NCBI GenBank assembly: GCA_020722625.1
Contig: DYKK01000248.1
Span: forward strand, 1 to 5,202
DNA from: Anaeromyxobacter dehalogenans
GTDB taxonomy: Bacteria > Myxococcota_A > UBA9042 > DTJE01
Direction of reading: 5' to 3'
Length of the DNA stretch: 5,202 nucleotides
The notes beneath the pieces are model-generated. The model was not told the origin of the DNA. It saw nothing but the letters and a program-made list of their open reading frames with translations, and ran no database searches. The position numbers and the translations under genes are program-made. Below are positions 1 to 4,782 of the stretch, one piece after another. The number at the start of each line of letters is the position of its first letter. The first letter of the stretch is position 1.

Positions 1-951
1 GAGGCTCATCTCATTCGGGACCGCGCCCACCAGGTACTCCGACATGGTGCCGTTCGAGTCCTGACCCAAGGTACGCTCCAGCTGGTAGCTGCGGCGTTTG
101 ATCAGGTTCGCGGCCTTCTCGTTCTTCAGGACGTTGCCGAAGAACAGGCGGAAGGTCTTGGTCGCTCCGTCTTCCGCAACCATCGTGGCGGAGGTCTTGT
201 CGAACTCGATGAAGTCAGCGCCGACCGCGCGGACGCGGGCGAAGCCGTTGTTGTTCGCGTTATCAAACTTGGTTGCCGCCTCATCCCCGCCGATGAACAC
301 CCACTCGCCCGGGATCAGGCCGAAGGTCGTGAAGTCCTTGTAGCCGCCCGCGCGGGTCAGGCGCGGGTAGGAGCCCGAAACGTCGATGGACACCTCGCCA
401 GCCCCGAACTGGAAGCCGACCTGCTGGAGCTTCGCGCCAGCGCCCGGGGCCTCGTCCACGAGGGCCGCGTCAACGGTCACGCCGACCGCGTCCGCGAGAG
501 ACACGCGCTTGAGGCCGTTGTTCGCCGCTTGGGCGAAGCCCGAGGCCAGGATCAGGTCGCCCGCCTCGAAGATGTCCAGGCCCGCAGCCGCGGCATAGGT
601 GCCGTCCGCCGCGGTCACGCCGGTCAGCACGACCGCCGCCGCGTTCATCGGAGCCGTGGTGGCCTTCTCGCGGATGTCCGCAAAGAAGAAGCCCTGGAGC
701 AGACGGGTCAGGTTGGTCTGCGTCAGGTCCGTGGCGAAGCCGCCGGAGGCGTCCAGGTCCGTGGTCACGCCTTTCTTGCGCTGGCGCGAGGGGGTGATGG
801 GGTTCCGGGCGACGGTGCTGATCTGGCCGCCAAAGTCGTTGTAGCTGTTCGGCTCCAGCGGATACCAGACGGGCGAGCCCGGAAGGGTCTTGAGTTCAGT
901 TTCCTCCGCGTACCGGAGCCCGGTCGCGTTGGCGTCGATTTTGTTGGCCAT
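1..951 (-). CDS. Major tail tube protein (partial, C-terminus beyond window)
   Basis: The frame opens with ATG at 951 (MANKIDANATGL...) and stays open to base 1, giving 317 residues with no stop, so the C-terminus is outside the window. A strong GAGGAG ribosome binding site lies 6 bases upstream. The N-terminal part (residues 1-95) contains NPITPSRQRKKG and DLTQTNLTRLLQGFFF, which resemble the N-terminus of phage tail tube proteins of the Phage_tube_2 type. The rest appears to hold two related beta-rich modules, about 127-183 and 212-271, each with a GD/GE turn, an NNG segment followed by RV, and an ending in FG. The protein would polymerise into the tube through which DNA passes. Its place directly after the tail terminator gene fits the usual order of connector, neck, terminator, tube. 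The tube assignment comes from family memory and gene order, not from a search. Confidence 0.8.
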   Translation of the reverse strand, partial: MANKIDANATGLRYAEETELKTLPGSPVWYPLEPNSYNDFGGQISTVARNPITPSRQRKKGVTTDLDASGGFATDLTQTNLTRLLQGFFFADIREKATTAPMNAAAVVLTGVTAADGTYAAAAGLDIFEAGDLILASGFAQAANNGLKRVSLADAVGVTVDAALVDEAPGAGAKLQQVGFQFGAGEVSIDVSGSYPRLTRAGGYKDFTTFGLIPGEWVFIGGDEAATKFDNANNNGFARVRAVGADFIEFDKTSATMVAEDGATKTFRLFFGNVLKNEKAANLIKRRSYQLERTLGQDSNGTMSEYLVGAVPNEMSL

Positions 952-957
952 AGTCAG

Positions 958-963
958 CTCCTC
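958..963 (-). promoter_or_regulatory. Ribosome binding site of tail tube gene
   Basis: GAGGAG on the minus strand, 6 bases before the ATG at 951. It is among the best Shine-Dalgarno matches in the window. This fits the high expression expected for a multi-copy tube subunit, and it lies in the longest intergenic gap here (31 bases, 952-982). I see no promoter or terminator hairpin in that gap. Confidence 0.7.
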
Positions 964-982
964 ATATCAAGTGGCGAGGGGT

Positions 983-1435
983 TCACCGCATTTCGTCATA
1001 TTCAAACTCGACCAGGACATTCATCTGGTACCAAGCCCCGTCCGGTCCAATCTCTTGAATCCGGGCGTTGCGGAACCAAATGCCGCTCGCGGTTCCTCGC
1101 CCCTCGAAGGCGTCCCGGGCGATTATCCCGAGTTTTTCAGCAAAGGACAATCCGTTTCCGCCAGAATTGGGCGCAAACACCTGTACCGTGATCAGTCCGG
1201 GCCGCGTAAAGCGGCGACCGCCGGTGGGGCCGAACGTGGATTGGCGCGAGGTTCCGTGGCGGACCATGATGCGCGCCCAAGCCTTGTCCGCGGGCGGCGG
1301 GTCCCCCGCATCCACCCCCGGCCAGCGGACCTCAACAACTTCTCCGCCGTTGATCGGAGGCGTTCCGGCATCCCAAGCCGCCTTGAACAGCCCCAGGATT
1401 TCGTCACGCGCGGTCGTGAAGTTCGGAAGGCTCAT
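983..1435 (-). CDS. Tail terminator protein (DUF4128-like)
   Basis: This 150-residue protein starts MSLPNFTTARDEILGLFKAA and ends FEYDEMR. The central block has ARIMVRHGT (54-62), then GGRRFTRPGLITVQVFAPNS (72-91), then FAEKLGIIARDAFEGR (98-113). This pattern of a variable loop, an RRFTRxGLxTVQVF strand and an amphipathic helix is what I know from phage DUF4128 proteins, which are tail terminators in the manner of lambda gpU. Such proteins cap the finished tail tube and dock it to the head. The ATG overlaps the stop of the upstream neck gene by four bases (ATGA, 1432-1435), which implies translational coupling. Its own ribosome binding site is weak (AGGTG). The tail tube gene follows, as expected. 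Confidence 0.8.
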   Translation of the reverse strand: MSLPNFTTARDEILGLFKAAWDAGTPPINGGEVVEVRWPGVDAGDPPPADKAWARIMVRHGTSRQSTFGPTGGRRFTRPGLITVQVFAPNSGGNGLSFAEKLGIIARDAFEGRGTASGIWFRNARIQEIGPDGAWYQMNVLVEFEYDEMR

Positions 1436-1800
1436 TGGCGCACCTGCAATTCGTACATGATCGCCTGCCCGTTCGGGTTGAGCGGCTTGATCGTGATGAT
1501 CTTCCAGACCTCCGCGCCGCGCAGCACCTGGCCGTTCTGCTCCGGCGGGCTCGTCAGGCCCTCCGCCGGCATGAACACCCTTTGGTCGCCCATGCGGACG
1601 GTCTCGCCGTCGATGTACTTCTGCTCATAGTCCAGGAACACGGCCTCAATCGGCTGATCCGCCGGAGCTGGCTCGCCGGGCCTCCAGGGCTGGTCCGGGT
1701 TCGTCCCCGGACTCACCGCGAAGCCGCGCAGCGTCACCAGCTGACCGTTCTTCTTGATCAGCTTTTTTGCCAGTGCGATAACGGAGTCAAAGCGCGCCAT
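1432..1800 (-). CDS. Head-tail joining (head closure/neck) protein
   Basis: This 122-residue protein starts MARFDSVIALAKKLIKKNGQ. After a short N-terminal helix come a strand LVTLRG (21-26), a proline-rich loop (31-50), KYIDGETVRMGDQRVFMPAE (61-80), VWKIITIKPLNPNG (98-111), and a last strand IMYELQVR (114-121). A basic N-terminal helix, then IDG..V..GD..V and a closing ..Y.vqvR strand, is typical of small phage head-closure or neck proteins that form a ring between connector and tail. It lies between the connector and tail terminator genes. It starts two bases after the upstream stop and overlaps the downstream start by four. No catalytic motif is visible, and the exact family needs a profile search. 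Confidence 0.7.
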   Translation of the reverse strand: MARFDSVIALAKKLIKKNGQLVTLRGFAVSPGTNPDQPWRPGEPAPADQPIEAVFLDYEQKYIDGETVRMGDQRVFMPAEGLTSPPEQNGQVLRGAEVWKIITIKPLNPNGQAIMYELQVRQ

Positions 1801-1811
1801 GATCAGGCCCT
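1795..1811 (-). repeat. Gene-junction motif, copy 1 (stop/start of connector and neck genes)
   Basis: AGGGCCTGATCATGGCG on the minus strand carries the end of the ribosome binding site, the TGA stop, a TC spacer and the next ATG-GCG. It matches a second copy at 2316-2332 in 15 of 17 bases. Confidence 0.5.
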
Positions 1812-2321
1812 CACGAGGTTCCCGCCGGAGCGGACGAAGCCCGCCTTGACCAGCTTCTGGTCCGCCGCCGGGTAGGCGGGCATGGTGTAGGCCCCGCCGT
1901 AGGCGTAGGCGACGGACGCACTGATGGGCCCGACCTGCTCCGACTTCGAGCGGACCGGACGCCCAGAGGGGTCGCGCTCCGGGTCGGGGTTCAGCTCCTG
2001 GTTCAACGCGCGCAGGGCGTACTCCGCCGTGGCTTCCTTGACCTCGACTGGGATGCCGTTGACGTAGCGGCGGTCACGGTCATACGCATTCATGCGGGGC
2101 CACTCCGTGGTCTGGTCCCGGCCCCGGAGCCGCTGCCCCGAGAAGGTGAAACGGGTGTCCAGGTAGTCCGTTGCGCGAATGATCCCGGCGGCGATGGCCT
2201 CATCACCGAAGGTCGAGAAGTCCTGGCCGCGGTCCTTGTGGTACACCTTGAAATCCTCCACCGTGATGTAGGCGTTCGCCCCCGCCACGTCGCCGTTATC
2301 GTCCTGAACATTAAACGCCAC
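1803..2321 (-). CDS. Head-tail connector/adaptor (DnaT-like family, structural)
   Basis: This 172-residue protein begins with GTG at 2321 (MAFNVQDDNGDVAGANAYIT). The start is supported by GGAGG 8 bases upstream. Recognisable blocks are GANAYITVEDFKVYHKDRG (14-32), IIRATDYLDTRFTFSGQRL (47-65), TEWPR (72-76) with NGIPVEVKEATAEYALRAL (88-106), and a C-terminal KVxxGFVRSGG-like tail (157-167). These match a large phage family often labelled DnaT-like ssDNA-binding protein in databases. Its members sit with the neck genes and act as helical head-tail adaptors. I read it as a connector ring that binds under the portal, not as a replication protein, because both downstream neighbours are neck or tail joining genes. 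The spacing is two bases after the endolysin stop and two before the neck gene. Confidence 0.78.
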   Translation of the reverse strand: MAFNVQDDNGDVAGANAYITVEDFKVYHKDRGQDFSTFGDEAIAAGIIRATDYLDTRFTFSGQRLRGRDQTTEWPRMNAYDRDRRYVNGIPVEVKEATAEYALRALNQELNPDPERDPSGRPVRSKSEQVGPISASVAYAYGGAYTMPAYPAADQKLVKAGFVRSGGNLVRA

Positions 2322-2332
2322 GATCAGGTCCT
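2316..2332 (-). repeat. Gene-junction motif, copy 2 (stop/start of endolysin and connector genes)
   Basis: AGGACCTGATCGTGGCG on the minus strand has the same arrangement of ribosome binding site, TGA, TC and start-GCG as the copy at 1795-1811. The two differ only at two purine positions. Confidence 0.5.
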
Positions 2333-3055
2333 CCAGTACACTTGATATTTGTCCCGGCGGAGCGTCAGGACGCTCCGCACGTAGCTCCGGTTGATGTCGT
2401 ACCAGGAGCGGTTGCCATATCCGGGCTGAGGGACCCGGGACTTCAGGCTGGTCCGCTCGACGTTACCGAACCAGCGCGCCGGATCACAGCCGCGAGTGTT
2501 CGAGCACAGCCGCCGGTCCTGGAGGACGCCCGCGAGCCCGCCGTTGTAACTGGACAGGACGAAGCCCCAGTGGTCCGTGACCGTTGCGCCCGGGGCGGAG
2601 GCGAGCCGCCGCCACAGGTCCAGATTCATTTCCACGATGGCCGTGAGCTGATAGCCCGGGTCAAAGCGGTTCTCCCAAGTCCAGTCGCGCAGCGAGGCGT
2701 GCGCCGCCCTCAGCTCCTCGAACTTGTTGAAGCGCGTGGATCCGTCCGCCCGATAGGCCGTGGTGATCTGGCCGAAGCCAAAACCGTACTCCCGGGAGGT
2801 CTTGAGCTCACTGCGCGGGTTCCAGCAGCGCGAGTGCGTCAGGCTGATACAGCTTTCCTGCTCGACCAAACCGGCGAGGGTCCAGGGCTCCGGGGCGGCG
2901 GGCCATACCGCGCGCTGGCGCTCGACCAGCACAGGGGCATACACCTCCGCCCCGGCAGGGACGAAGGTGCGAACATCCTGGGCGGACGCTACCGTGACGG
3001 AGCCCAGGGCCCAGCAGACGAGGGCGAAGGCGAAGCGGGTCAGGCTTTTGCCCAT
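2324..3055 (-). CDS. Endolysin: exported lytic transglycosylase/lysozyme-fold, SAR or Sec signal
   Basis: This 243-residue protein would cut peptidoglycan glycan strands at lysis. The N-terminus (MGKSLTRFAFALVCWALGSV...) is a charged start plus a hydrophobic stretch (8-22), followed by VASAQ, a plausible signal peptidase site near residues 25-26. The fold is shown by VEQES at 64-68 (E67 likely the catalytic acid), GFGFGQIT at 91-98 (the G..Q motif of SLT domains) and SSYNGG at 168-173 (counterpart of AYNAG). Cysteines at 69/77 and 184/190 could form disulfides in the periplasm. No separate cell-wall-binding domain is seen. The start overlaps the holin gene by 16 bases (3040-3055) in another frame, has only a weak GGGG ribosome binding site, and has no alternative start just upstream. 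The hydrophobic segment may be a true signal peptide or a signal-anchor-release segment. Confidence 0.85.
   Translation of the reverse strand: MGKSLTRFAFALVCWALGSVTVASAQDVRTFVPAGAEVYAPVLVERQRAVWPAAPEPWTLAGLVEQESCISLTHSRCWNPRSELKTSREYGFGFGQITTAYRADGSTRFNKFEELRAAHASLRDWTWENRFDPGYQLTAIVEMNLDLWRRLASAPGATVTDHWGFVLSSYNGGLAGVLQDRRLCSNTRGCDPARWFGNVERTSLKSRVPQPGYGNRSWYDINRSYVRSVLTLRRDKYQVYWRT
2330..2334 (-). promoter_or_regulatory. Ribosome binding site supporting the GTG start at 2321
   Basis: GGAGG on the minus strand lies inside the last codons of the endolysin gene (the Trp-Arg-Thr end), 8 bases before the GTG start of the connector gene. No in-frame ATG is nearby, so this site decides the start. 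Confidence 0.65.
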
Positions 3056-3375
3056 AGCACGAGCCCCATGAAGGTGAAACAGACGATCAGGGCGACCGCG
3101 AGGACCACGAGCCCTGCGGACACGTTGCCACTACGCGCATGCCCTAGCCACTCCGAGAGGTCCACCTGGGGTAGTACCACGCGGACGATCACAACGGTGA
3201 CGCCTGCCAGCGCGAGGGCAAACGCCGTCCACTGCGCGAGGGTCGCAACCATGGGCGAGTCGATCAGGAGCAGCGGAACCATCGCGGCGATGAGCAGGAC
3301 CCAGGCCGTGAGGTCGAAGAACGGCACCAGCCGCTTGCGGAGGCGGGCCGTGAGTTTGGTGAGGAGTTCGATCAT
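3040..3375 (-). CDS. Holin-like three-helix membrane protein
   Basis: This 111-residue protein has a basic amphipathic N-terminus (residues 1-19, with K7, R11, R13, K14, R15) and three hydrophobic segments at about 22-38 (LTAWVLLIAAMVPLLLI), 44-68 and 86-108. The segments are joined by a short IDSP turn and a polar loop (PQVDLSEWLGHARSGN, 69-84). Size, helix number and position directly before the endolysin gene make it the best holin candidate, controlling when the inner membrane is opened. The positive-inside rule predicts a cytoplasmic N-terminus, the reverse of lambda S. There is no dual start. It begins two bases after the Rz-like stop with a GGAG site, and its 3' end overlaps the endolysin start. 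The holin role is inferred from context; it could be another lysis-related membrane protein. Confidence 0.7.
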   Translation of the reverse strand: MIELLTKLTARLRKRLVPFFDLTAWVLLIAAMVPLLLIDSPMVATLAQWTAFALALAGVTVVIVRVVLPQVDLSEWLGHARSGNVSAGLVVLAVALIVCFTFMGLVLWAKA

Positions 3376-3377
3376 GT

Positions 3378-3950
3378 TCAGTCTCCGTTTGCCGGCGGAG
3401 GCGGAGGCACGTTACACATCCTGACCGCGGACCGCGCCCAGGATTGGAGGGCCGTCAGCTTCCTGATGGCCCGGTCGCCGTCTGCGGCGATTGACCAGAG
3501 AGCTGCTGAAGTCTCTGGCGCAAGTTCGGCTGTTCCGGCTCCATCAGCTCCGCCGGGGGCGGCTCCAGACGAACCGGGTTGGGCTGAACTACAAGAGGCG
3601 ACTTGGAGGCGCAACCGCTGATTGCCAGAGCGCAGATCAGCAATAGTGCGCTGGTCCCGGGCCTCAGCATCGGCCTGCTGTCGGGCGTACTCCGCCCGAA
3701 GGTCTGCCACACGTTGTTCATGCTCAATCTCCTGTTGCCGGTTCCGCTCGTTCGCCTCCGCCAGTAGCCGTTCCTGCTCACGCTCGCGGGCGCGCACCTC
3801 CTCCTTGTACTCGTCCATACGCTCCGCCGCCGCCCGCGCTTCGTGAGCCCGGCCAAAGCCGTAGCCCGCGAGCGCGAGAAGGCCCGCCGCGAGGACGAGC
3901 CCCGCGGCGAGCAGGAGCCGGGCGGTGAGGGAGGAGGCCCCGCCCAACAT
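3378..3950 (-). CDS. Rz: i-spanin (Rz-like inner membrane spanin subunit)
   Basis: This 190-residue protein has one N-terminal membrane anchor (about 10-31, RLLLAAGLVLAAGLLALAGY) followed by a long charged, coiled-coil-prone region rich in E, R, Q and A (about 36-117). After a Gly/Ala/Ser/Pro linker (121-141) comes a C-terminal segment ALWSIAADGDRAIRKLTALQ (150-169), resembling the ends of Rz and DUF2514 proteins, and a proline run (PPPPP, 182-186). Cysteines at 120 and 179 could support dimer disulfides as in lambda Rz. Rz spans the periplasm and binds the Rz1 lipoprotein to fuse inner and outer membranes at the last step of lysis. The ATG at 3950 has AAGGA overlapping the preceding stop. 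An Rz1-like frame nested inside strongly supports the assignment. Confidence 0.87.
   Translation of the reverse strand: MLGGASSLTARLLLAAGLVLAAGLLALAGYGFGRAHEARAAAERMDEYKEEVRAREREQERLLAEANERNRQQEIEHEQRVADLRAEYARQQADAEARDQRTIADLRSGNQRLRLQVASCSSAQPGSSGAAPGGADGAGTAELAPETSAALWSIAADGDRAIRKLTALQSWARSAVRMCNVPPPPPANGD
3455..3721 (-). CDS. Rz1: o-spanin (Rz1-like outer membrane lipoprotein), nested inside Rz
   Basis: This frame lies wholly within the Rz-like gene, shifted by +1. From ATG at 3721 it encodes 88 residues. An inner ATG at 3668-3670 would give 71. Both contain the signal segment MLRPGTSALLLICALAISGC, with lipobox ISGC and the lipidated Cys at residue 37 (20 in the short form). The mature part is about 52 residues with 10 prolines, including the EPPPAELM patch, which is typical of Rz1 proteins. 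I chose 3721 because AGGAG sits 7 bases upstream, while the inner ATG has only a weak GCAGG. The inner start gives a more typical short signal peptide, so either could be used. The product would attach to the outer membrane and pair with the Rz-like coiled coil. Confidence 0.85.
   Translation of the reverse strand: MNNVWQTFGRSTPDSRPMLRPGTSALLLICALAISGCASKSPLVVQPNPVRLEPPPAELMEPEQPNLRQRLQQLSGQSPQTATGPSGS
3729..3733 (-). promoter_or_regulatory. Internal ribosome binding site for Rz1-like gene
   Basis: AGGAG on the minus strand, 7 bases before the ATG at 3721, inside the coding sequence for the Rz-like coiled coil (Gln-Glu-Ile-Glu codons). It supports independent translation of the nested frame and favours the longer form. 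Confidence 0.6.
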
Positions 3951-3956
3951 CGGTCC

Positions 3957-4124
3957 TTAAACCCCGCCCTTGTCGCGGCCCTTGATCGGGCCGGTCGGAC
4001 CGGAAGGACGCGGCGCGCGGTTCGCCCCGTGGGCGATGTTCTTGTTGCCCGGACCGCTACGCACGCCCGACTTCGAGCTGTTGATTGCGGCCTTTCCAGC
4101 CGCCTTGGTGGTTCCGCCTTTCAT
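3957..4124 (-). CDS. Small basic glycine-rich protein, function unknown
   Basis: A 55-residue frame from ATG (4124) to TAA (3957), beginning MKGGTTKAAGKAAINSSKSG and ending in a GPTGPIKGRDKGGV segment. An AGGAG site 7 bases upstream of the ATG makes it a convincing gene despite its size. It holds 12 glycines, 7 lysines, 4 arginines and one acidic residue, and no Leu, Phe, Tyr, Trp, Cys, Glu or Gln. It should therefore be highly basic and disordered, with no hydrophobic core or membrane segment. It lies 27 bases after the 203-residue gene and 6 bases before the Rz-like gene. A small virion or nucleic-acid-contacting role is possible from charge and place, but this is only inference. Confidence 0.72.
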   Translation of the reverse strand: MKGGTTKAAGKAAINSSKSGVRSGPGNKNIAHGANRAPRPSGPTGPIKGRDKGGV

Positions 4125-4131
4125 GGTGCTT

Positions 4132-4136
4132 CTCCT
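4132..4136 (-). promoter_or_regulatory. Ribosome binding site of the 55-residue gene
   Basis: AGGAG on the minus strand, 7 bases before the ATG at 4124, in the 27-base gap after the preceding stop. It is the main evidence that this very short frame is translated. Confidence 0.65.
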
Positions 4137-4151
4137 GTCAAGGTTGGTGGG

Positions 4152-4763
4152 TTACTGCGCCGCAGCGGCCTTCGCCTTCTCCCGGGTCCAGCCGGGGGCG
4201 ACGGCCTCAACGTCAGCGCGCGTGATGCCCGCGGAGCCGTACAGCTTCTCAACCGCGCTCATCGCGGGCTTGCCGTCGCGGGTCCAGTGGTTGTCGTCCG
4301 CCGGGTCCAGGCTCTGGACGGCCTTCTGGAGCTTGGTGTTCACCTCCGGGGGCGGCGGGTCGCCAGCCGGGTTCAGCTGCGCCTGCTGTCCGTCCCCGCC
4401 GGGAACACTCCCGGCCTGCCCGGCTTCGGGGTCAGTTGCTCCCGCGCCGTGGTCTGCTTCACCACCGGCTTCAGTCCCGCCCCCGTTGGGCTGAACGTCG
4501 CTTGATACCGGCGGTTGGCCGTCTTGCTGGGTATTCGTTTGAACTTCACGCTGGCCATCGGTCTGTCCCTCCAGGGCGGGGGGTCCCTCCGGGTACGCCT
4601 GCCAGTTACGCTCCAGGAAGCGGGCGTGAAGGGCGGTGTCCTCGACCGAAGCAATCAGGGTCGTGCGACCGTCCGCGAAGCGGTACGGCAGCGAGCCCAG
4701 GTTGACGGTCTTGCCCTTGAGGGGGCCGGTCAGGACAAAGGTTGTTTGAATGATGGTGGACAT
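4152..4763 (-). CDS. Phage protein with N- and C-terminal domains joined by a disordered linker
   Basis: This 203-residue protein has three parts. Residues 1-60 (MSTIIQTTFVLTGPLKGKTV, then RFADG and a YPEG end) look like a small beta-rich domain. Residues 61-140 are almost only Gly, Gln, Pro, Glu, Asp, Ala, Thr and Ser, so a flexible linker. Residues 143-203 form a small helical domain with SLDPADDNHWTRDGKPAMSA (151-170) and GITRADVEAVAPGWTRE (179-195). I recall similar pieces in uncharacterised proteins encoded near phage capsid genes, but no role is established to my knowledge. A structural or scaffold-like job is inference from place. The ATG at 4763 follows AGGAGAA, and the stop of the upstream gene lies 19 bases before it. 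Confidence 0.8.
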   Translation of the reverse strand: MSTIIQTTFVLTGPLKGKTVNLGSLPYRFADGRTTLIASVEDTALHARFLERNWQAYPEGPPALEGQTDGQREVQTNTQQDGQPPVSSDVQPNGGGTEAGGEADHGAGATDPEAGQAGSVPGGDGQQAQLNPAGDPPPPEVNTKLQKAVQSLDPADDNHWTRDGKPAMSAVEKLYGSAGITRADVEAVAPGWTREKAKAAAAQ

Positions 4764-4782
4764 TTGTACAGTTCTCCTGGGG

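Noticed and set aside
952..982. Possible terminator or promoter in the 31-base gap before the tail tube gene
   Set aside because: There is no stem-loop with a T-run and no -35/-10 pair; only the ribosome binding site is supported.
529..1191. A 220-codon plus-strand frame, plus another at 890-1630
   Set aside because: Both run opposite to the tail tube, terminator and neck genes, cross gene boundaries, and have Arg-rich compositions with no recognisable motif.
1192..1407. Minus-strand alternative frames at 1192-1407, 2090-2311, 4373-4654 and 4797-5006
   Set aside because: Each lies in a shifted frame inside a convincing gene, is Arg/Pro/Ser-rich, and lacks a lipobox, signal or domain such as supports the nested Rz1-like frame.
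1763..1768. Run of six A on the minus strand as a possible slippery site in the neck gene
   Set aside because: It encodes the Lys-Lys of the N-terminal helix. It is near the gene start, no useful extended product results from a shift, and no adjacent stimulatory hairpin is evident.
2760..3071. Plus-strand frame of 103 codons over the endolysin start
   Set aside because: It is opposite the signal peptide and catalytic region of the endolysin and has no motif of its own.
2342..3424. A 360-codon open frame on the plus strand
   Set aside because: It lies antisense to the endolysin, holin and the end of the Rz-like gene, which have clear motifs. The product is an Arg/Ala/Pro-rich low-complexity sequence typical of high-GC shadow frames.
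3843..4505. Plus-strand frames of 220 and 174 codons
   Set aside because: They are antisense to the 203-residue gene and the 55-residue gene, cross their boundaries, and have shadow-like composition.
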